Below, one piece after another: positions 20,705-32,498 of a DNA stretch of 64,000 nucleotides. Below the pieces are notes generated by a model that was not told the origin of the DNA, made no database searches, and saw nothing but the letters and a program-made list of their open reading frames with translations. The stretch is taken from positions 18,895 to 82,894 of the forward strand of contig MCFL01000099.1 in NCBI GenBank assembly GCA_002102555.1. Reading direction: 5' to 3'. This DNA is from Catenaria anguillulae PL171. Lineage: Eukaryota > Blastocladiomycota > Blastocladiomycetes > Blastocladiales > Catenariaceae. The first letter of the stretch is position 1; every line of letters starts with the position of its first letter. The position numbers were made by a program, and so were the translations under genes.

Positions 20705-21664
20705 CTATTCCTCCTTTGCTTTGACGCCCGTGACATCCCGATGCTTGAGCTCCGCCATCCCGTGCAATGACACTGCTGAGGTCGGCGGCACGACCACCTC
20801 TGGAATCAGCCCGCCCCAATGCCACACAAGCTCGGCCCTTGGCTGTGGGGCACCTTGCTTGTGCTGCTGCTGCTGCTGCTTCCATGTCGCATTGTGTCTT
20901 ACGACCACCATGCTTGCAATGATCAAGGCACACCCATACCCGGTGCCCAAATGCCACCACCCATGGCCCTCAAGCAACACGCGCCACGGGTATCCCACGG
21001 CCTCCTTGGCGGGAATCAAGTGCGAGTGACAGTACATGTTTTCCGCGACCCAAATGCACGTTGCGCCAACGTACGAGGCAATGCCGCGCGTCAACAGCTG
21101 GCGGCCGCCCTGCTCGACCGTCACCAAGCCGGCATGTGTGGATTCGTTTGCCGGGCGAATGTACTTGAGATTGCCCCAGGCCGCAATAACCATGGTCACG
21201 GCCGCCATGAGCGTGTACCCAATCTGAAACACCTCCTCCTGTCTGCCCGCCACATACACGGCAGTCACCATGGTTGGGTACACGGCCAATGCAGCCATCC
21301 ACCACGAGGGCGGCCGCTTGCGCTCGGGCCATGCGGCAGCATACAAGAATGCACTTGTTCCAAACAGCATGGGCAGTTCATCCAGCAATTGTGCCTCGTA
21401 AGTCAAAGTGCCGTGAAACAGCGCCGACCCGGCGCCTACCGCCACCATGGCCATGAATGACCAGTAGAAACGCGCAGAGTAGTGGTGCTTGCGGCACAGG
21501 AGCAGGCCGTAGGCGCCGAGGGCAATGGTCGAGAGGTTGGTGAGAGTGTTGACGAGCTCGGCGAGGAACCACACGGTGAAGTTGTCCTCGCACCAGTCGA
21601 CAATGGCGGTGGTGGGCCACGTGTGGTGGGCGGTGGAGCGGTTCGGGTCGTGTCGGGGTTGCAT
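20705..21664 (-). CDS. Alkaline ceramidase
   Basis: An intronless ORF of 319 aa with about seven hydrophobic segments. Family motifs are present in order: IVDWCEDN at the N-terminus, GAGSALFHGTLTYEAQLLDE, PMLFGTSAF, ENMYCHSHL and LLEGHGWWHLGTGYG. The conserved Ser, His and Asp residues of these motifs match the zinc-dependent CREST-superfamily ceramidases (yeast Ypc1/Ydc1, animal ACER). The enzyme hydrolyses ceramide to a sphingoid base and fatty acid in the ER or Golgi membrane. The C-terminal tail after the last helix is Gln-rich. It is divergent from the MYG1 gene, 277 bp apart. Confidence 0.93.
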   Translation of the reverse strand: MQPRHDPNRSTAHHTWPTTAIVDWCEDNFTVWFLAELVNTLTNLSTIALGAYGLLLCRKHHYSARFYWSFMAMVAVGAGSALFHGTLTYEAQLLDELPMLFGTSAFLYAAAWPERKRPPSWWMAALAVYPTMVTAVYVAGRQEEVFQIGYTLMAAVTMVIAAWGNLKYIRPANESTHAGLVTVEQGGRQLLTRGIASYVGATCIWVAENMYCHSHLIPAKEAVGYPWRVLLEGHGWWHLGTGYGCALIIASMVVVRHNATWKQQQQQHKQGAPQPRAELVWHWGGLIPEVVVPPTSAVSLHGMAELKHRDVTGVKAKEE

Positions 21665-21941
21665 GTTGCGTGGAACTTGAGGTGGATGAGAGCTTTTTAC
21701 TCATACATGTACATATGATATGATAGAGGCGACGCGGCGACAAGAGCTGCCTGCCTGTATTAATATTTATACGTTATAACTGCCAGAGGCACCACAGGCA
21801 AACGGGCAGTTGATCGGATCATCGGAGTGTGTGTCTTCATTGAAGTGCGATCCAAAGCGATCCAAAGAAAACATAGGACACAATCAGGACGTCAACGAAA
21901 TCTAAACACTCCTTTCATCTCATCGAAACCAATTGCAACAA

Positions 21942-23189
21942 ATGGTTGGCCCCTTTGCTACGAAACTTGCTCGTCCCCTTGGCAATCGTACTTTGCGCAC
22001 TCTGTCCTGCCCCCTGTCCTGCCTCGCTGCCGCCGGTTTATCCCAACCCAAACCCAAACCCAGTTCACCAAGCTTGCCCAGCCTCCGTTTCCAGCTTGCC
22101 ACCATGTCTTCCTCAGCTGCCGCCCCGTCCTCGCCCGACCGCAAGCGTCAGCGCACCCACGCCACCATCGTGACGCACGACGGCTCGTTCCACGCCGACG
22201 AGGTGCTCGCCTGCCACCTGCTGCGCCAGCTGCCCGAATTCAAGGATGCCGAGATTGTGCGCTCGCGCAAGCCCGAGATCTGGGCCACGGCCTCGATCCT
22301 GGTGGATGTTGGCGCTGAATACAACCCAGCACTCAACAAATACGACCACCACCAGCGCGAGTTTCAGGACACGTTTTCGCCCGCACACAAGACTCGCTTG
22401 TCGTCTGCGGGCCTCATTTACAAGCATTTCGGCAAGCGCATCATTGCCCAGCTCATGCACGTCGGGGACAACGACATCGAAAACAACGCACAGGTCGAGC
22501 TTGTGTTCAACAAGCTCTACGACAATCTCATTGAGGCGTTTGACGGCATTGACAATGGCGTCTCGCGATTCCCGCGCGATACGCCCGAGGCGTACAAGGA
22601 TGCGACCAACTTGTCGGCAATCGTGGCCAAGCTCAACCCGTTCTGGAACGAAGAGGGATTGACGGCCGACGGCCAATTCCGCGTGGCCATGCAAATCGTT
22701 GGCTCGCACTTTGACCGCACCGCAAAGTACCTTGCGACTGCCTGGGTGCCCGCCCGCCAAGCCGTGCTGGACGCTGTGGCTGCCCGCCACACGTACCATG
22801 CTGGCGGACACATCATTGTGATGCCGACGTTTGTTCCCTGGAAGGACCACCTTGACTCGATTGAGGCCGACCTGGGCATTGCCGCTGTGGCCGCACAACT
22901 CAAGGCGCCCATTGCTGAAAACGGTGGCGCTATTCCCGACGGATTGCCCCTGTACGTGGTGTTCCCGGACCCGGCCGGATCGTGGCGCATTCAGGCCGTG
23001 CCACTGACACCCGGATCGTTTGAGAACCGCAAGCCGCTCGCCAGTGCTTGGCGTGGGTTGAGGGACGATAACTTGGACAAGGTCACGGGTGTCCCGGGCG
23101 GTGTGTTTATTCATGCGAGCGGGTTTATTGGTGGGCACAAGACCAAGGAGGGTGCCATTAAGTTGGCCGAATTGGCGGTCAACATGTAG
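21942..23189 (+). CDS. MYG1: MYG1-family exonuclease
   Basis: An intronless ORF of 415 aa starting at the ATG at 21942; the frame runs a little further upstream but only to a TTG. The first 50 residues are basic and hydrophobic without acidic residues (VGPFATKLARPLGNRTLRTL), which suggests a mitochondrial presequence. A second ATG at 22104 could give a shorter cytosolic or nuclear form. The core has THDGSFHADEVLACHLLRQL, DVGAEYNPALNKYDHHQREF, SSAGLIYKHFG, GIDNGVSRFP and a C-terminal FIHASGFIGGHKTKEGA. These are the DHH-like metal-binding motifs of Myg1, a 3'-5' RNA exonuclease linked to mitochondrial and nucleolar RNA processing in animals. Confidence 0.92.
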   Translation: MVGPFATKLARPLGNRTLRTLSCPLSCLAAAGLSQPKPKPSSPSLPSLRFQLATMSSSAAAPSSPDRKRQRTHATIVTHDGSFHADEVLACHLLRQLPEFKDAEIVRSRKPEIWATASILVDVGAEYNPALNKYDHHQREFQDTFSPAHKTRLSSAGLIYKHFGKRIIAQLMHVGDNDIENNAQVELVFNKLYDNLIEAFDGIDNGVSRFPRDTPEAYKDATNLSAIVAKLNPFWNEEGLTADGQFRVAMQIVGSHFDRTAKYLATAWVPARQAVLDAVAARHTYHAGGHIIVMPTFVPWKDHLDSIEADLGIAAVAAQLKAPIAENGGAIPDGLPLYVVFPDPAGSWRIQAVPLTPGSFENRKPLASAWRGLRDDNLDKVTGVPGGVFIHASGFIGGHKTKEGAIKLAELAVNM

Positions 23190-23431
23190 GCACCCAAGGA
23201 GCCGTGCAGGAGTGCTTTGGTGGTCTGACCGTTATATTACTTGTAATGTATTTGCATCCTCTCTCTCCGCCTTGGGCACATGTTTCTTTTTGCTCTGCCA
23301 TCTACTCGGCCATCTCGCAGCCGTTTCAGCATGACAAGTGGACATGTATGCAATCAGTACAAAGTGGACAGATAGTAAATATGTTTTGTGCAACCAGTGC
23401 CTCTATCCCCTCTCAACTCGTCTCCCTCGGA

Positions 23432-26400
23432 TCAGTTCTTGGCAACCATGGGCGGCGCTTCCACGCCAGGCGCAGGCTCCACATCCACGGGCGCCTCCTT
23501 ACTGCCACCATTGCCATTGGGCGGCATGGGCCGCTTGTTTGGGCGCTTGGCACGGTTGATCCTGAACTTTGGCGACATCCACCCTTGCACCAAGGCCGCA
23601 TCCGGGTTGGTCACGGGCGTCAAGGCTGTTGGCCGCACATACTGCAACCCAATCGTGTACTCGCCCTCGGGCAACATGGTGCGTGCCGTCGAGGCAAGCG
23701 ACGATTGCACCATGCCCATGTACGTCTGTGTGATCGGCCCGCCATTCTTGTTGGCCAGGCGCGACACGTGTTCGGTGGAAAAGAGGTAGCCGACCACGGG
23801 CGAGCCGGGGGCCGTGGCGTTGTGCACGGAAATGGCGAGCTTGCGCGTTGGGAAGATGGTGCCGAAGCGAATCACAGGGATTTCAGAGTAGTCGTCGAGG
23901 TCGAGCGAGAACTCGGGAACGGTCGCGGCGCTGTAGGTCGGGGCAGTGGCCGTGGTCGCGGCGCTCAAGTACAAACCGTTGGTGAGGGCAGGGGCAAGCG
24001 CACCAGTCGTGGGAACCACGGGCATAGTACCATAGTCGCCGACCATGACCGCATAAGGAACGTTGAGGTCCGACTTGCGATCGGCTGTCTGCAGCGTCAC
24101 AAATCCGCTGTAAATGTAGTGACCGGGCTCGGGAAGCTTGGAAAGCAAAGGCACGTTGGCATTGATCGAGACAGTGACCTGCTTTTCTTCGCCTGGCGCA
24201 AGCGTCACGGACGGCGACGAGAATGTGATGCGCGAGTACACATTGGACAGGGTCACAAACTGCTCGGTCGTGCGGCCTTTGTCACCCATGACAGCACGCG
24301 ACGGCGTGTGCGTCAAGCGGTACGTGACGCGCTCCTTGCCATTGTTTTTAATGGTGAGGGTTTGCGTCTTGACGGGCGCACGTGGCCAGTTGGGCGTGTC
24401 GCCGAGCTCAAGCTTGTGGGGCGTGACCGATACTTGGTTTTCGAAAAAGGCAAGCGCGTCAATCAACCCAGCGCCAGTCTTGGCGACCGACTCGGCCACG
24501 GGTGTGCCATCGGGCATCATGGACGGGCGAGCAGTGAGCGAGAAACGGCGGGCAATGTCGAGCGAGGACTCTTCACCAGTGGAAGCGCCGTTGCGTTGGA
24601 CTTCGAGAGCGACAACACCAGCAACGTAAGGAGAGGCCTGTGAGCGAGAGTCAAAGAACAAGGTGAGCCAGAGTCCACAGTCGATGGCAATGCAATGGGA
24701 ACTGCCGGCGACGGCGTACCATGGAAGTGCCAGAAAGTTGCGCGTATCCACCCTTCTTGAGCGGGTAAGCCGAGTAAATGTTCTGTCGACGTAAGGCAGA
24801 CGGATTGTCGTCAGTGGTTTGTGTGATCACAGAGTGCAAGTGAGACAGGAGCGAGAGACAGAAAACACACACACCGCCAGGGGCTCCATAGTCGGGACGG
24901 AGACGAAGGTTGACATCCAAACCCCACGAACTGAATCCAGATGGCAAACCAGCAGTGCGCGAGCGACGGAACTCGGGCTGGTTGTTGAAAGTGATCTCGA
25001 CAGTGCCAGCGGCGGCAGCGTTCCAAATCTTTTCGCCGTCATCTCCAGCGATAAAACCAACGGCACGCGCGCCAACCTTGGCCGCATCCAACACACCACC
25101 GCTCAAAGCGGCAGGCTTGTTGTTGTAAATGACCACTCCCTCTGCGCCCGCGGAAAACGCGGCAACGGCCTTGTCGGTAAACGCACAACCACCACGGCGG
25201 ACAAGAGCCACGCCGCCGGCAAAGTGGTTGGCCGGGAACGGAGCACAGCCATCGGCATCGGACGTGGGCGGGTTGGGCGAGCGAATCAGCTTGGACTTTT
25301 TGCCTTGGTCAAAACGGCCGGTGATGCCGTTGGACGTGGAGTAGCCAAAGGTAACAGTCGTCAGATCAGGAACGTTGGTGAGTTCAGCGGCCGTCTCGTA
25401 GTTGTGCGTGTTATCGAACGAGGCAATGGAAAAGGCCTTGGAAGCAATGGACGGAGCAGTGGTGTACGAGAGACCATTCTCGCCTGGACGCAGCGCACAC
25501 GGAGACATGTTAGCACTGATGGTCCGATTCCCAGATTGGAGAGAGTGCCAACTTGCGTACCAGAGTTACTTGCGGCCGCAATAACATGCACGCCATTGGT
25601 GACGAGGTTGTCGATGGCTTGTGCGTACGGACTGTCGGCACCAATGTGAGCTCCACCTGTTGAAGTAAGCGTGAAAGTGTGAGACGTAGTCGTCCCTGAT
25701 GGTCAAGTCAAAGAAATCCAGAGATCGTACCAAGCGACATGTTGATCAGCTCCATGCCTAAATGAAGAGAAAAAGAATCGGCGGGTTAACGCCAGCAACA
25801 TGACTCAGCTGAGTGGGAATTCGCGTATAAATACCATCTTGGAAGGACTGCTCCAAAGCAGCCATGATCACGGCATTGTCGGTGGTTCCTATATGCAGAA
25901 AACGGCATGTCAGTTACACTGCCAACAGTGAACAGGACCAGCGATGGCCATTCTTGACATACCATCACAGCCAAACACACGGTATGCGCCAAACACGGCC
26001 TCGGGAGCAACGCCCTTGATCTTGTCGTCGTAGCCGCCAATGATGCCCGCAACATGAGTGCCGTGACCGCCGCAGTCAAGCGGATCCGCATCGGGGACAG
26101 CTGGAGCAGAGCGGTTGCCGGAATTGTACTATCGAAAGCAAACTGCGAGTTAGTCATCCAGGCAAATGGGCCGCTTGAAAAACAACACGAAAGTCCCGTA
26201 CGGAATCTCCGACAAAGTCCCACCCGTACAAAACCCGACAGCCGGGACCCTTGAAAGTCTCGCACTTTTGGCCGGGAATGGCAAAAGCCGGGTGCTTCCA
26301 ATCGATACCGCTGTCAATGACACCGACTTTGATGTTCTTGCCCGTCAATTCCGGGTACTTGGCCTGAACGAGGTGCATGTTGGTCAAGTTGTGTGCAAAT

Positions 26401-26897
26401 TGCGGAAGCACGGGATCCTTGATGATTTGGGGCTGCTCGGGAGCAAACTGCTGCACGACCGGGTAGACCTTGACGACGCCGGGCGCGTCCAGCACCTTCT
26501 TGAGATCGTCAACCGACTCGACGTTGGCGGAAACACCATTCCAAAGCTTGATGTAGCGCCGGTTGACCTTGATTGGGATGCGGTTACGACGGCAGTACAC
26601 ACCAAACGATTCCTGCTGCTCGTTGACGCCCTGCTCAAGCGATTTCTGTGAAGCGCGCTCGCGACGTTGGGCAGCGACGTTGGCGGCGGGCGGACGACTG
26701 AATTCGACGAGGTATTTGCCGGGAACAATGGTGCCGGATTGGGCGAGGACTTGGGGAACAACCAGCTTGTCATGCTTTGGCAGGTCAGGGGTAGTGGTCG
26801 GTGCACTCACGGCGGACGAAATGGCCAACATGGCCAAGAGGAGCGAGAACGTGACCGTCCGCTTGGCGGAAGAAGACTGGCGGCGGCGGCAAGTCAT
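23432..26897 (-). CDS. Secreted subtilisin-family protease with PA domain
   Basis: Eight exons: 26897-26202, 26128-25963, 25888-25835, 25757-25731, 25656-25561, 25483-24873, 24782-24720 and 24637-23432. Together they encode 972 aa. It has a signal peptide ([16 protein letters not shown]), then an I9-type propeptide region ([10 protein letters not shown]). The catalytic triad is Asp195 (VIDSGID), His254 (GHGTHVAG) and Ser570 (GTSMASP; an intron falls between Met and Ala). A protease-associated domain sits between His and Ser ([17 protein letters not shown]). The C-terminal part is beta-rich (Fn3-like). This is the layout of fungal extracellular subtilases. Four of the seven introns cluster within about 640 bp, around exons of 27 to 96 nt. 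It probably degrades external protein. Confidence 0.93.
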
Positions 26898-27960
26898 GAT
26901 ATCGTGCGTCTATGGGTAGCGGAGCTGGTCTATACCGATGATGCTGGGATGGAGTGAATGGGATCTAAGTGTGGTGGGAAGGAAGGGAACAAACGGGCCT
27001 TATGTACAACCACGCTGGTCAGGTCATGTCCCCCAATTGACGGTTCCAAATGCAGTTGAAGCACATGACCACATACCACAGACGATGACCGCATGTGCGT
27101 GACGTGCACCTTGCCACGTACATTGATGGCCCAGCTGTTGGGCAATACTATTCCGGGGAAGTGCGTGACTCCACCCGCTTGGCAGCCAGCCGCTGAGTCG
27201 CTGCTGACATTGTATGCGATTCTGAAACAGCCCTTGCTCACATGATATGGAGAAACGGAATGATGCCCCGATATGCTTGCATTTGCCAAAAATACGGTCG
27301 AGACGGCACATGATCTTTTTTTTTTCCTCTTTAGCTCCCATCTCCCAGCCCAAACATGAGACAATTGCATGGCAAGTGATGATGAGACAAGGATCGGAGA
27401 CACTCCGATCTGACGCGTTTCGAGTAGAACGCGATGGGTGAGGATTGGTGACCTCGTTTTCGCTGGTTTTTCGAAATTTCTTGATCATATTGACATTTAA
27501 CGCAGCGTCTGAGACATGTGCGTGAGTGATCGTATATTTAGCCGTGCCACAAAGTCCACCACCCTTCAAGAATTCGCAGATCGGCATTCCCACAATGGCA
27601 TGGAACTCGTTTAAAGTTTCTCATCGAGGCTTTGATTTCAATGCATATAGTCGGCATTGCCAGCTCTAAGGTTGTGTGACGGGCCCAGCCTTACTGACAT
27701 ATTCGAGTCATCGAACGCTGACACTCCAGCTTCTCGAGATCCAAGCGTTGAATACGTGGTCGAGCTTGGTCCCCCCCCCCGCGCTCCCTCTTTTCCCTTT
27801 CACTGCAAATCCGCCTCGTCAGTCGCTGCATTTTACCGTGGACAGGCTCTTGAATAATCACCCTTCTGCCGTCTCGCCCGCATCCATCCAATTGCCGATC
27901 ACATAGCACGAGCCAGCCGATCACTGCCTCTCCCCTGCCGCAACAAACTGCGTCGCCACC
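26898..27960. other. Divergent intergenic region (subtilase / PAS-kinase-type kinase)
   Basis: About 1.06 kb between two divergently transcribed genes, so both promoters should lie here. It contains a T-rich run near 27310 and a C homopolymer of about ten bases near 27771-27780. No coding exon or RNA gene was recognised. Confidence 0.45.
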
Positions 27961-30009
27961 ATGACCACGCTGAGCACTAGTTCTCCGCGGACCGTGGGCG
28001 ATTCGGCCCCATCGATCTCATCTGAATCCAACCTGGGTCAGCAGAAGCAGCCGAATCCGAAGCACCCCCTTCATCAAAATCACCATATCCACTTTGCGAA
28101 CATGCCCCATCATTCACCGCTGCATGCTCACCAGCAGCAGCAGCAGCAGCCCCACCACTATCAACACGCTCACCAAGCCTTTCATAGTCGTCCCCATCCG
28201 AGACAGCATCACCAAGTTGCACAGGCAGCGGATGCGGATCCAGTTCATCCAACCTCGCAAACCGAGACCGTCGCACCGTTTGATCCAGCGACGGCGACCA
28301 TGGCGCAGACGCATTTACATCAGTATCCGCTTCAGACTCAATTTGTGCAAAAGTACCAGCTCATGGATGAGCTGGGCAGTGGCGGGTTCGGATTTGTGTG
28401 CACGGTTCGTCCGCTATCTTTCGCTCTGATTCTTCTTCAACTGGAAACGGCGCTCAGCTCACGTGCTTTATTGTTCCCATGCACTCTATTCAAGGCAAAG
28501 CGCAGGTCAGACGGTATTGATCATCACCCGCCAAGGTACATACGTCTCTTCGAGATTCTGTACACTGACCCATGTCGCGTACATTGATAGGGCTCAACGT
28601 GGCAGTCAAGTTCATTCTCAAGGAAAAGTTATCGGTGCACCAGTGGGCTCGCGATCCGGAATTTGGCGTCGTTCCGATTGAAGTCTACGTCGTCAAGAAT
28701 ATCAAGCACAGGAGCTTGATTGACTATGTCGATTACTTTGAGGTACGTTTGTTCCGGCTCTGCACAGTAAACCCGTCATATCAATGTCACGAACACTCAT
28801 CTCCATATGCGCTTCGCAGGACGGCAAGTACTTTTACCTCGTCATGGAGCTCCACGGCGTGTCGTGGACCCAATCGAGCTCGCTCGTGACACTTGCCCGT
28901 CCACTTCCTACGCCTCCCTCACCCATTTTCGCGGCTGCCGCATCGCCGCACTCACCCGACGTGGGCCAACTGCAGCAGTCACGCACTGTGGCCATCCCTG
29001 GGTCGCCCGTATCACCGGTCATGGCGTCTTTCAGCCCCAAGCAGCTTGCAGAAGGCAACAGTTTTGGAGTCGAGAATCAGGCTCCGTCGCCACTTGGCGC
29101 GTCAAGTCAAAAGACGGCAAGCGGCCCATCGTGTTTTGCACCGCCCAAGATGGCCAAGCGCAGCATGACAACATTGCCGCCGGCACTCAAGGATCGGTTG
29201 GCGCCCAAACTTGGAAGGAGGCAATCCATGGATTTGTTTGAGTGCATTGAGACGGTATGTCGTCCAACTCGATTCTCTCTGAATTGCATCGTGGCCAGCC
29301 TCAATGACTGACTGATTCTTGCCGTTTACCACAACAGCAACAATCGCAAATGAACGAGCCGGTCGTGAGGCACATTTTCCGCCAAGTTGCCGAAGCTGTC
29401 GATGCTTTGCTTCAGTTTAATGTGGTTCATCGGTACTTCCATTTGCTCCTCTGTCAGGAGCTGCGCGACCAAAAAGTCGGGTGAGACCAACGCTGACTTC
29501 TTTCGAACGGAGTTAACAGAGACATCAAGGATGAGAACATTGTCGTCGACAAAAACTATCACGTCAAGCTCATTGACTTTGGCTCGGCTGCATTCCTACC
29601 CACCAACGGCAGGCTCTTTGATCGATTTGCCGGCACCGTCCAGTACTGCCCTCCAGAGATCTTGCGCGGTGAAAAGTACCGCGGCCCGGAACAAGAGATC
29701 TGGTCGCTGGGTGTGCTCTTGTTTACTATGATGTTTGGTGAGCCGCCGTTTCGGGACCCACAGTCGACCGTCAATGGCCCGCTGTATGTGCCGCCGCGGT
29801 CCAAGCGCGTGCAAGGCGGCAACTTTACCGAGGCGATCTCGCCACATTTGGTCAAGTTACTGTGTGGGTACTCCGAGGCCAGCGTCGACTTGCTGGTGCG
29901 TATGCTGGTCAAACGGCCAACGGAGCGGCCGACAATCAAGCAAGTGTTGGAGCATCCGTGGTTAAAGGATGGGAGCGCATCCAACAGTCAGCAGTCGTCG
30001 TTGGGTTGA
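27961..30009 (+). CDS. PAS-kinase-type (PASK/Psk) serine/threonine protein kinase
   Basis: Probable exons: 27961-28397, 28495-28535, 28591-28742, 28820-29254, 29338-29432 and 29520-30009. The first two boundaries are the least certain; the others agree in phase. The 140-residue N-terminus is His/Gln-rich, and no PAS domain is visible. The kinase domain (LGSGGFGFV, VAVKFILKEKL, YFYLVMELHG, EPVVRHIFRQVAEAVDAL, HRDIKDENIV, KLIDFGSAA, GTVQYCPPEIL, YRGPEQEIWSLGVLLF) matches PASK rather than other CAMK-like kinases. About 123 residues rich in Ser/Pro are inserted between ELHG and DLFECIE, in the helix-D region. Family members link nutrient state to glycogen and translation control. Confidence 0.85.
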
Positions 30010-31294
30010 CTCAGCGGTAACGTCTCTGGCACAATGCTTTCACAGGGTCTTGCAAAATCGAACTCGGTTTCCATCTCACGTCCGTCTCGTGTGCCTCGAG
30101 AAACCGGTGAGAGGTGTTAGTTGATGTACAGGACTGGCTGGTGCCGTGCGATTCTTGTGAATCGCCTTGTACATACTTTTTCTCTTGTCCGCCCGTTTCT
30201 TGTTCTATTGGCCCCTGCGTGTTTGTTGGTCGGCCGTTACCTGCTTTGTGCTCTCAACACATCTCACGACCCATACTTCTTGCGACTGTGTCACTCTGCC
30301 CTGTCCCTTTTGTCCGTCGAAAGACCGTCCACTTTCCATTTGTGTTCTGCGTGTGCTTTCCCGATGATCTCTTTATTTCCCTTCTCTCCAAATGACTCTT
30401 TCTACTTTTTCACATACCGGCTCTCTCTCCCACCCATCTTTTCACTTTTGTGTCATTTGTACCTGGAAAAAATTCGCGTCGCCTTCAAACATGTTTTTGT
30501 TTTAATATGCTCGGTCGGGAAGGTGTGCGAGTGTGAAAAGAAGCAATGGAGAGTGTATTGAGTAGGAGCGAAAGTAGCAATCGTGGTTATTGTCCCAACC
30601 TATGTCGGGGGTCCGACCGTCCTATTTATCCCCTCCGGGACCACCATACAGTCGGACGAGGGGGGCCGTTGCCCACCGAGAGCAAGCTAGGGAAATCTAG
30701 GTATGCTGACTGTGGTATGAGCTTCGCCACCTCATGTGACTCCGCAGTGCATACATTCCAGCCTATTGTGGAATTCTCCCAGCTTCTCTACAGCCTCGTA
30801 TGCCGCCTCATGCTGGCGTCATCTACATGGGAAATGTCTCTGAGTCTTGTCCATTGGTTCACACAAGCCAATGGGTAGCCTATCGCTACTGTCTCGCTTC
30901 ATGGCAAGCGACCCGATTTGTGCTTAGCCTATGCCTGTCTCACACAGCCATGAGTGGCGAGAGTCTCAGATTCACAACAGTTTTCTCATTGTTCCCGTTT
31001 GTCATCAACCATACGATTGACTTTTCCTTTGCCGCCTGATAGTTACCTGAAAATGCATGCAGCCTGCACATATAGTCTTCACGATCCGGTTGGAGTGACT
31101 TGGGCTTCCAACGCCTTACCGGTATTTGCTGGACGTCGAACGGACATGATCGTGCAGTCCATTTCCGGGTCACTTATCGGCGAAATTGAGGAAAGACGAT
31201 TGCCTACATGCAGCCAATTGCAAAGATGATGCCGACAATATCCGGACACCACTTCATGTCATCCTTCATGCAGACTTGACGCAATAGCATCAAC
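30010..31294. other. Intergenic region
   Basis: About 1.28 kb. The first 500 bp are pyrimidine-rich and fit a long 3' UTR of the kinase gene. The remainder should hold the promoter of the next plus-strand gene. No other gene or repeat could be supported. Confidence 0.4.
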
Positions 31295-32441
31295 ATGACA
31301 CATGGAATTGGCGCTCATCGCTCCCCAACCACCGCCGAGCGCCGACCTCATGCCCGTCTTGCACCAAACGGATCCGGATCCGGTGTATCCAACCCAGATC
31401 CCGACCCGTTGTCGACGACAACTGCAGTCCCTTCCAATTCCAATCCACGTAGTGGTCCTCGTGTCGCTCATACCCACGCAAACAACCGGAAGCCTCCCAA
31501 CTCTACGCCACATCATGACCGACCTGCACGGCACCGACCATCGTCGGCCCAAGAGTCTCCCGATCTTCGCGGCGGCGGGGGCCCCGTGGGCCCCGAACCC
31601 GCGGCTGTGTTTGTCATGACCCCGGGCGGTAGCACGGCAGGTAAAGGGAAAGGTAAACCGCCACGACCACGCAAGCCTTCGAATACCGGCGCCAGTTCCT
31701 CTGCGAGCAACGGGCATGCTCCGCCTCCGTCGTCGACAAGTACGAGCTCCGGGTCATCTGCGGCCGTTGCGCCCGAACTTGCGCCGACATCATTCATCAC
31801 ACTCAATTCGGATCAGCTTGTTGAACGACCAGGCGGGCCTGATCCGTTTGTCACTGTCCTCGGTATGGATCTTCGCCAATCGTACGACACAGCTGGACCC
31901 GCGCATATATCAGCCTGACATTTCATGACATCATCGACAGATTGGATTGAACGATCGCTGCGCCAATTTAACGAGGTGACCGTTCTTGCCATTGAGCCAT
32001 GGTTGGCGTGCACCGTGACAGTCATTGTGCTGTCTTGCGAGCGACAGATTGCTGTATTGCAAGGTTCGTTGTTGGTTTCACTCTTGGTTAACAAGTACAC
32101 TGGCCAACCCGCCTGCGACTTGCGTGAATAGACATGGGGACCACGTCCATGGAAGAAGCACCGGGTGAGCATTCGGCTTGCATTCACTGTACGTTAACCC
32201 GTGGGCCGCTACTGCAAGTTTCCAAGGTATCATGCTGTCACAATCTTTACTCAGCCGTTCAACACGCACTCACCTTGCCCAATTTGTTGTTGACAGTCAA
32301 AACGGCCTCTTTCAACTGCAACAACACCTTCATCGGCATCAGCAACCACCCCCTCATCCGCTGTCTTTGTGCCCAATTGGGGCCGCAAGTAGTCAATCCG
32401 CCTTTTTTTTTTTCTGCGTGACTTGGGGCGTGCTCGATTGA
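31295..32441 (+). CDS. Hypothetical Ser/Pro-rich protein with small exons
   Basis: My best model has five exons, 31295-31862, 31941-31975, 32048-32063, 32132-32164 and 32227-32441, with consistent phases, giving 288 aa. Residues 1-190 are low complexity (Ser, Pro, Gly). The second part is helical: it contains LVERPGG, then DWIERSLRQFNEIAVLQD across two junctions, then THLAQFVVDSQNGLFQLQQH. This looks like a short coiled-coil domain. The 16-nt third exon could instead be read through, because the preceding intron is in frame without stops. Not recognised. It converges with the next minus-strand gene (57 bp between stops). Confidence 0.45.
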
Positions 32442-32498
32442 TTCAACTTGACAAGTGCCAACACCATTCGAGTCCAACCCGTTTATTTACATTGACCA

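Noticed and set aside
27770-27782. C homopolymer as a functional element
   Set aside because: A single short run in non-coding DNA has no other supporting feature.
28807-29241. Alternative open frame through the kinase insertion
   Set aside because: It is out of phase with the conserved kinase segments on both sides.
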